From: JBBRYB01 sp038238115
GTDB taxonomy: Bacteria > Actinomycetota > Actinomycetes > Propionibacteriales > Nocardioidaceae
Direction: 5' to 3'
Assembly: GCA_038238115.1 (NCBI GenBank)
Contig: JBBRYB010000004.1
Location: 1 to 64,000 of the forward strand
Length of the DNA: 64,000 nt
Positions 58,365-64,000 of this stretch are shown here, piece after piece; the stretch's first letter is position 1, and each line of letters opens with the position of its first letter. The notes under the pieces were generated by a model. The model saw only the letters and a program-made list of their open reading frames with translations. It was not told where the DNA came from and ran no database searches. The position numbers and the translations under genes were made by a program.

Positions 58365-59072
58365 ATGAGGGTGGAGATCTGGTCCGACGTCGTGTGTCCG
58401 TGGTGCTATATCGGCAAGCGCCGCTTCGAGGCGGCGCTGGAGAGGTTCGCGCATCGCAGCGAGGTGGAGCTGGTCTGGCGGAGCTTCGAACTTGACGTGG
58501 CTGCACCGCCGAGTGCCACCGAGCAGGGCACCTACGCCGAGCGGCTGTCGGCCAAGTACGGCTGCACCGTGACCCAGGCACAGGCCATGATCGACAACAT
58601 GACGGCGACGGCAGCGGAGGAGGGCCTGGATTTCCGCTTTGACCTCGCCCGCCCCGGCAACACTTTCGACGCGCACCGGTTGTTACACCTGGCCCTGCGG
58701 CACGGCCAGCAGGACGTGCTCAAGGAGCGCCTCGACCGCGCGACTTTCACCGAAGGTTCACCAACCTCAGACCATGCCGCGCTGCGGGTCCTGGCCGCGG
58801 AGGTTGGGCTTCCCGGGGCCGAGGTGGACGCCGTGCTGAACTCGGAGCAGCACGCCGACGCGGTGCGCGCAGACGAGGCGCAAGCCCGCGCGTATGGCAT
58901 CAGCGGCGTACCGTTCTTCGTCATCGACAGCAAGTACGGCATCTCCGGGGCGCAACCGGTCGCCACCGTCCTGCAGACACTGGAACAAGCCTGGGCCGAA
59001 CGTGGTCTGAAGACCCTGAAGACGTCGGGCGGCAGTGCGCCCGGCTGCCAGGGCGACTCCTGCACCGGGTAA
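58365..59072 (+). CDS. DsbA-family (FrnE-like) oxidoreductase
   Basis: This 235-aa cytosolic thioredoxin-fold protein has a CxxC active site, SDVVCPWCYIGKRRFEAAL (Cys near 12 and 15), a helical insertion, and the cis-Pro loop GISGVPFFVIDSKYGISGAQ. FrnE relatives act in polyketide synthesis or oxidative stress. A C-terminal CQGDSC pair is an extra dithiol. ATG 58365 is used; ATG 58359 two codons upstream is equally possible. Confidence 0.92.
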   Translation: MRVEIWSDVVCPWCYIGKRRFEAALERFAHRSEVELVWRSFELDVAAPPSATEQGTYAERLSAKYGCTVTQAQAMIDNMTATAAEEGLDFRFDLARPGNTFDAHRLLHLALRHGQQDVLKERLDRATFTEGSPTSDHAALRVLAAEVGLPGAEVDAVLNSEQHADAVRADEAQARAYGISGVPFFVIDSKYGISGAQPVATVLQTLEQAWAERGLKTLKTSGGSAPGCQGDSCTG

Positions 59073-59240
59073 GCCGCCCGGGTCGGCCTGCCGGCGGACT
59101 CACCGCCGACCAGCCGATTCCGGACCAGTTGACCGTGACCGATCCGCTGCCAGTACCGCCAAGATCGTCAGGACAAGATCGTTCGCTGGTCGGCGAACTG
59201 AGCCTCGGCCCGGACGGAGGGCAAGCACCGTTCGCGGCGA

Positions 59241-59392
59241 TCACGGGACGAGGGGACGAGCCTCCCGGGCGACGAACGTGGCGTATTCCGCCAGCTCCCG
59301 GTCCTCTTCGCCGACGGCGAGTAGGACCACGTTTGCGCCGGCTCGTGCATACTCGGCGACGCCGCTAGCGACGTTGGGCGGTCCCAAGCCAG
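59241..59392 (-). pseudogene. C-terminal remnant of a luciferase-like (LLM/F420) oxidoreductase gene
   Basis: The minus strand reads AGLGPPNVASGVAEYARAGA then NVVLLAVGEEDRELAEYATF and VAREARPLVP followed by TGA at 59243-59241. This resembles the conserved end of LLM-class flavin oxidoreductases (G-P-P-x-x-V-A-x-G-x-A-E-Y-A-x-A-G-A). No in-frame upstream coding continues. The rest of the 493-bp gap 59073-59565 shows no gene. Confidence 0.55.
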
Positions 59393-59565
59393 CCCTCGAC
59401 CGGCATGCCCGGCGTGCTGACTGGTACCACGAGAGGCAGACGCGCTCTCGCTACGAGCTGGCCACTGCCCTCCCCGGTTTAACCACCCCATCGCCCCGGC
59501 CTAAGGCGACAGACCTGTTGACTTGCCTTGCCCCCGGGGCCGTCGCGCCGGGGGCGCGAATGGCG

Positions 59566-60780
59566 TCACCGGCTTGGGTTGATCGCACTCGTGGAATCAG
59601 CGCGCGTGAGCAAGATCAGGACGGTGACCGCAAGGAGACCTACCAACGCGGCAAACATGACACCGGCCGGAACGAGCCCGAGTGTTGACGCCGCGGCCCC
59701 CTCGCCCACGACCGGCAGGGCGATCCCGACGTAAAGGGCAACGAAGAACGCAGAGGCGATGCGACCGCGCTGGTCCGGTGGGCTGGCTGCGGTGACTGAG
59801 CCGAGCCCCGCCCGGAAGCTCATGCCCTGTCCGAGGCCGGCGACCAGTCCACCCATGACGAGAAGTGCGAGCGAGCCCAGCACCAAGCTCAAGCCGAGTA
59901 GCACCATGCCCGCGATGAGGGCGGCACATCCCGCGACCATGCCTCGGGTGGTGTTCAGCCGCAGAGAAACGACTTGGCCGACGATCGATGCGACAAACAC
60001 GGAGAAGACGATGACGCCGGTCAGAGCGGCGCTTGTCTGGTGCAGAACGTCGCCGAGGAATGCGGGGGAGACAGCTCCGAACAGCCCTAGCACCGCAAAT
60101 CCCGCGAACCCCGCGATCGCCGCGCGAACGAAGAGCGGGCGGATCTCGCGTGGGACCTGGATCCACTGTGGATGGAGACGTGGCCGCGCCAGCGGATGGA
60201 TCGGCTCAGGCACGAGCATGACGCATACGGACGCGCCGACGACCAGGAGCAGGTCGACAAGGAAGGGCAGGCGCAAGGGATGAGAGGCCCACTCGGCAAG
60301 AACACCGGCGACGAGTGGCCCGAGGCCCAGGCCTCCCATGTTCGCGGCGGCCGCGACGAGTCCGGCCGAAAACTTCGCATCCCTGGCTGCGAAGTCCACG
60401 ATCGCGGCGGTGGCGGTGCCGGTGAAGATCCCCGCTGAGAACCCGGAAAGCACGCGAGCAACGAACACCCATGCCAGAGACGCCGGCAACAGGAAAGCGA
60501 TCGCCGAGAGGGCCGAGAAGAGCAGCCCGGCTTGAAGCATCGGCTTCCTGCCCACCTGGTCCGACCAATGTCCGCACACCAGCAGTGCGGTGGTGACCCC
60601 GACGGGATAGACCGCGAACAACACAGTGGTCATCAGCTCTCCGAAGCCGAATCTGGTTTCGAGGGCTGGATACAGCGGCGTGGGCAGTGTTGTCCCGAGC
60701 ATGGTCACGGTGAAGGCGGCGCCGATGAGCGCCACGGCTGCGCTTCCGCTCAACCGCGGACGGAGTAAGCCCAAGGACAT
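59566..60780 (-). CDS. MFS transporter, DHA1 type
   Basis: This 404-aa protein has 12 predicted transmembrane segments. Motif A is GHWSDQVGRKPMLQAGLLFS; the N-terminal helix is AAVALIGAAFTVTMLGTTLP with the substrate-side TPLYPALETRFGF. It fits sugar/drug efflux-type MFS. A perfect 17-bp palindrome lies 31 bp upstream of its ATG. No neighbouring regulator gene is visible. Confidence 0.9.
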   Translation of the reverse strand: MSLGLLRPRLSGSAAVALIGAAFTVTMLGTTLPTPLYPALETRFGFGELMTTVLFAVYPVGVTTALLVCGHWSDQVGRKPMLQAGLLFSALSAIAFLLPASLAWVFVARVLSGFSAGIFTGTATAAIVDFAARDAKFSAGLVAAAANMGGLGLGPLVAGVLAEWASHPLRLPFLVDLLLVVGASVCVMLVPEPIHPLARPRLHPQWIQVPREIRPLFVRAAIAGFAGFAVLGLFGAVSPAFLGDVLHQTSAALTGVIVFSVFVASIVGQVVSLRLNTTRGMVAGCAALIAGMVLLGLSLVLGSLALLVMGGLVAGLGQGMSFRAGLGSVTAASPPDQRGRIASAFFVALYVGIALPVVGEGAAASTLGLVPAGVMFAALVGLLAVTVLILLTRADSTSAINPSR

Positions 60781-60810
60781 GTTGAAGCCGTACCCAGTTG
60801 CCCGGTCTCG

Positions 60811-60827
60811 GCCCGGGTTACCCGGGC
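60811..60827. promoter_or_regulatory. Perfect palindrome upstream of the MFS gene
   Basis: GCCCGGGTTACCCGGGC is a perfect dyad (8-bp arms, one central base) about 31-47 bp before the MFS start. Its position fits an operator over the -35 region. The 321-bp gap 60781-61101 otherwise holds the promoters of the MFS and kup genes and a 41-codon minus-strand frame (60818-60943, ending SPGAAPSTPKPG) that I cannot support. Confidence 0.5.
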
Positions 60828-61101
60828 TTTGGTGTGGATGGTGCCGCGCCTGGGCTGTGGATGGCCTCGTGGATGTGCTGCAGGTCGGCGGCGGGATAGG
60901 TCGCCCGCGCCGACGTGGCCATTGTGAGCGCCATGCCCCTCATGCCCGTCCAGACCGTCGATCGTCATCCTCCAATCAACGCCGCCCCGACCGGGCTCAC
61001 CCGTCGCCCATCGCCGGCTCGGTTCGATCGTAGTCTCGGTAACTGAATATGCTTCCGCTGATGGACAACACCCCGGCTGGTCCACCCGTGACTGGCAGTT
61101 C

Positions 61102-63015
61102 ATGACCAGCCCCGCGGCCGGCGCGAAGCCGCGTGCTGGTCTTACGCTCGTCATCGCGGCGCTCGGTGTCGTCTTCGGGGACATCGGGACGAGTCCCCTG
61201 TACGCCGTACAGACGATCTTCGAGCGCAGCGCAATCCGGCCAGTGGCCATCGACCAGGACTCGATCTACGGGGTGATCTCGGTGATCTTTTGGTCGATCA
61301 CCTTGATCGTGACCATCCTTTACGTTCGCCTGCTCACGCGTGCCGACAACGATGGTGAGGGCGGGTTGCTGTCCTTGCTAGCGCTCGTGCAACGCACGGA
61401 TCTGTCGGCAAGGACGCTCAAGGTGCTGATCACCCTGGGCATACTGGGCGCCGCGCTCTTTTTCGGTGACAGCATGATTACGCCAGCGATTTCGGTGCTT
61501 TCCTCTGTCGAGGGCCTCGAGATAATCGATCCCGGCCTGAAGGGCCTCGTCGTACCCGGGGCAGTGGGGATCCTGGTAGCCCTCCTCGTGGTCCAGCGCT
61601 GGGGAACTGCTCAGGTCGGCAGGTTCTTCGGCCCGGTGATGGCGCTATGGTTTGCCGCCGTCGCGGCGTGCGGCGCCGCCGAGATCGTGCGTGATCCTGC
61701 CATCTTGCAGGCACTCTCGCCGCACTGGGCGGTCCGGTACTTCGTGGGGAACCCGTTGACCGCCTTCCTCTCCCTGGGCGGCGTGGTGCTGGTGGTCACC
61801 GGCGCCGAGGCGCTCTACGCAGACTTGGGCCACGTTGGGCGGCAGCCGATCGTCCTGTCATGGCTCGCGGTGGTCTTCCCAGCGCTCACACTCAACTACC
61901 TTGGTCAGGGGGCGCTGCTGCTCCGGTCGCCGTCCAGTGTCCACAATCCGTTCTTCCTGCTCGTCCCCCACTGGGCCCTGGTCCCGATGGTGGCCATTGC
62001 GACGCTGGCGACGGTGATCGCCTCGCAGGCTGTCATCTCCGGCGCCTTCTCGGTAACCCATCAGGCCGCCAGGCTGCGTTATGTTCCCAGACTGCGGGTG
62101 GTCCACACCTCCATCCAGGAGCGCGGTCAGATCTACATCCCGTTCGTCAACTGGACGCTCCTGGTCGCCGTCGTCGCTCTGGTGATCGGTTTCCGAAGCT
62201 CGTCCCGGCTCGCGGCGGCCTACGGACTGGCCGACATCGGGACGATTGCGGTGAGCACGCTGATGTTCTTTGCGCTCCAAAGAGCACGAGGCCGGTGGCC
62301 GCGGTGGCAGGTCATGGGCGTGGGAGCGATCTTCCTGGCGATCGTACTATCGTTCGTGGCGGCCAACACGGCGAAGATCGCCGAAGGCGGGTGGCTGCCG
62401 GTCAGCATCGCCGTCGTCTTGTTTATCGTGCTCACTACCTGGCGCAAGGGTGGACAGCTGAGCGACTCGAGCCGCAATCAGAAAGAAGGGGATCTGCAGG
62501 ACTTCGTCGACGACCTCCACGCGGACAACGGGGCGGTGCAGCGGGTCCCGGGTTGTGCGGTGTTCCTCAGTCGTGGGGAAGGCAAGACTCCACTCGCCAT
62601 GCGTGCCAATGTGCAGCACAACCACGCCCTGCACGCCAGCACAATTCTGCTGACCATCGAAACGACATCCTCGCCCCGCTCAGAGCGCGGCGGGCGGGTC
62701 TCAGTCGCCGACTTGGGCTTCTCCGATGACGGCATCAGCTACGTCACCGCACGACTTGGCTACCTGGATCAGGCCACCATCCCGACCTTGCTGAAAGAGG
62801 CCCTCGAGAAGGGGCTTGAAGGAACCGACGACGACATCGACGGCGCCAGCTACTTCCTGTCCGTGCCACGGCTGAGAGTTACCCATGTCCCGGGCATGGC
62901 CAGGTGGCGCAAGCATCTCTTCGTCACAACGTCGCGTCTCACCACGGACCCGGTCGAGTTCCTGAAGCTTCCCCGAGAGCGCACGATCGTGATGGGGGCG
63001 GAGATCGACATTTGA
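61102..63015 (+). CDS. kup: Kup-family potassium uptake protein
   Basis: This 637-aa K+/H+ symporter has twelve membrane helices and the family signatures ALGVVFGDIGTSPLYAVQTI at the N-terminus, DNDGEGGLLSLLALVQ, and FFGDSMITPAISVLSSVEG. The C-terminal ~150 residues form a cytosolic regulatory domain, ending in VEFLKLPRERTIVMGAEIDI. ATG 61102 is chosen; no clear ribosome-binding site precedes it. Confidence 0.95.
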   Translation: MTSPAAGAKPRAGLTLVIAALGVVFGDIGTSPLYAVQTIFERSAIRPVAIDQDSIYGVISVIFWSITLIVTILYVRLLTRADNDGEGGLLSLLALVQRTDLSARTLKVLITLGILGAALFFGDSMITPAISVLSSVEGLEIIDPGLKGLVVPGAVGILVALLVVQRWGTAQVGRFFGPVMALWFAAVAACGAAEIVRDPAILQALSPHWAVRYFVGNPLTAFLSLGGVVLVVTGAEALYADLGHVGRQPIVLSWLAVVFPALTLNYLGQGALLLRSPSSVHNPFFLLVPHWALVPMVAIATLATVIASQAVISGAFSVTHQAARLRYVPRLRVVHTSIQERGQIYIPFVNWTLLVAVVALVIGFRSSSRLAAAYGLADIGTIAVSTLMFFALQRARGRWPRWQVMGVGAIFLAIVLSFVAANTAKIAEGGWLPVSIAVVLFIVLTTWRKGGQLSDSSRNQKEGDLQDFVDDLHADNGAVQRVPGCAVFLSRGEGKTPLAMRANVQHNHALHASTILLTIETTSSPRSERGGRVSVADLGFSDDGISYVTARLGYLDQATIPTLLKEALEKGLEGTDDDIDGASYFLSVPRLRVTHVPGMARWRKHLFVTTSRLTTDPVEFLKLPRERTIVMGAEIDI

Positions 63016-63234
63016 GCCCAGCAAGCGATGACGTCAGATGAGTGAACCCAAGGACGAGCGAGCGAGCCCCGTCGAGGAGGCGCGTCGCGCGCAACGAGGG
63101 TGTCGTTGTCGACGCTTAGCGCGGTGTCGAGGTGGCGTGCCGGAAGGGCCCCGCCTCGTGCCACAGGGACCGGGCTGGGTCACGAGGTCGACTCGAGCTG
63201 ACAGATCGCCTACGGGGGACTGCTCGCGCTGGGG

Positions 63235-64000
63235 TCACTTGGTACCCGGCACGACGCGACGCCCGACGAGGTGGAAGACGCGACTGAGTTGTCGGTAAGG
63301 ATCCCGGCGGCTGGCTTGCAGTTCGACATCGGCGACCGCGGCGACGTCCGTTCCAGCCAGTGGCAAGTCCAGCCAGTCGCTGAACAGCCATACCCCGTAC
63401 CACGCCTCAGCGGCGACGTCGTCACTTCGCAGCAGTTTCGACAGCTGCTCGACCGTGTCGCCTCGTGTGTCGACGCCGAGTACGCCGACTTCGCCGGCGG
63501 CATCGAAGGCCGCCAAGGCGTCGGCCCACCGCCGGTCGAGAGCTGGTCGAATCGCCAACGTGGCGGCGTTCAGCGCCAAGATCGAGACGACCCCTCCAGG
63601 AGCCGCACAGCGGCACAGTGCCCTCACCATCGGCCCGGGCCGCTCGAGATACATCAGCACGCCATGGCACAGCACCGCCGCGAACTGTCCGCCGGACGTG
63701 ACCTCAGCGGCGTCCTCACCCGCGGCTTCGATGAGCCGGACGCGGCGACGCACTGCCTTCGGTTCGGCGCTCAAGCGCTGTTCTGCCTTCGCGAGCATTG
63801 CCGACGACGGATCGAGGACCGTGACCTCGAAGCCCAGGCGGGCGAGCGGCAGAGCCTGGTGTGCGGCACCGCCCCCGACATCCAGCACCGTAGCGGGCGG
63901 CTCTTGCAGGTGCGCGAGCAATTGCTGGTGCACGACGAAGGTCCGAACTTGACCCTTGACTGTCGCGTATGCGCCGTCGACGAATGGGTCCGCGAGCGCT
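63235..64000 (-). CDS. SAM-dependent methyltransferase, N-terminus beyond the window
   Basis: The visible part (255 codons) is a class I methyltransferase: motif I is VLDVGGGAAHQALPLARLGF, followed by VTVLDPSSAMLAKAEQRL and FAAVLCHGVLMYLERPGPMV. Upstream in frame is DPFVDGAYATVKGQVRTFVV, which matches the N-terminal region of SmtA/CmoM-like relatives, so the gene continues past base 64000. An internal GTG start near 63933 is therefore unlikely. The 219 bp before it (63016-63234) hold no gene. Confidence 0.88.
   Translation of the reverse strand, partial: ALADPFVDGAYATVKGQVRTFVVHQQLLAHLQEPPATVLDVGGGAAHQALPLARLGFEVTVLDPSSAMLAKAEQRLSAEPKAVRRRVRLIEAAGEDAAEVTSGGQFAAVLCHGVLMYLERPGPMVRALCRCAAPGGVVSILALNAATLAIRPALDRRWADALAAFDAAGEVGVLGVDTRGDTVEQLSKLLRSDDVAAEAWYGVWLFSDWLDLPLAGTDVAAVADVELQASRRDPYRQLSRVFHLVGRRVVPGTK

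Noticed and set aside
60818..60943. 41-codon minus-strand frame with several His residues
   Set aside because: Too short, no ribosome-binding site, and it ends inside the palindrome.
1..64000. CRISPR arrays, rRNA and tRNA genes
   Set aside because: No regularly spaced identical repeats and no cloverleaf or rRNA signature were found by reading; the short repeats present are described separately.

Overview
The window is a stretch of a high-GC actinobacterial (Actinomycetota) chromosome. The signs are an Lsr2 nucleoid protein, a DUF2342 zinc protease, a Septum_form lipoprotein, DUF3180, the gene order tilS-hpt-ftsH-folE-folP-folB-folK, and many leaderless genes in which a TANNNT -10 box sits 6-7 nt before the start codon. 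The order or genus cannot be fixed from the sequence alone.

Region 1 (1-34984) is conserved core chromosome. It holds clpC (cut by the window edge), lsr2, lysS and a CoA-precursor block (DUF2520 gene, panC, coaX; no panD). After a lone VOC gene and a repeat-rich gap comes an osmoprotectant ABC transporter (ATPase on +, two permeases and a binding lipoprotein on -). The folate/division block follows, then a PBP4-type carboxypeptidase, ppa, an NlpC/P60 hydrolase, an enoyl-CoA hydratase with a PAP2 membrane protein, a TPP-riboswitch-controlled ECF transporter (ykoE-ykoD-ykoC), a septum lipoprotein, an amidase, ppdK, a PGPGW membrane protein and lpd.

Region 2 (35034-51566) is a 16.5-kb integrated element. 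It is bounded by a perfect 19-bp direct repeat, ATGTAGCGCTGATGTAGCA. Its left half resembles mycobacterial phiRv1-type elements: an integrase and repressor on one strand, diverging across a perfect 11-bp inverted repeat from an excisionase - DUF2742 - DUF3631 ATPase - zinc protein - VRR-NUC - zinc protein - HTH chain with mostly 4-bp start/stop overlaps. The DUF3631 gene carries an internal array of GGGGAACC iterons, a good candidate replication origin. A protein with an E3-binding (PSBD) domain and a lone 1228-aa tape measure protein with M23 and lytic transglycosylase domains follow, but no capsid, portal, terminase or other tail gene is seen. The right half is cargo: a three-gene operon ending in a MazF/PemK toxin, a stand-alone ClpP-like protease, small zinc proteins, an HTH gene whose 3' end is duplicated 1.5 kb away, and DUF6907/DUF6221 genes. 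The attachment core forms the last codons of the integrase. By reconstruction, the excised circle would end the integrase at a TGA formed at the junction, while integration adds four host-encoded residues.

Region 3 (51567-64000) is chromosome again: a YtxH-like protein, a PfkB kinase, FprA ferredoxin reductase, a VOC protein, a TetR/MFS efflux pair with an operator, a PPOX protein, a DsbA-like oxidoreductase, a remnant of a luciferase-like monooxygenase gene, a second MFS transporter with a palindromic operator candidate, a Kup potassium transporter and a methyltransferase cut by the right edge.
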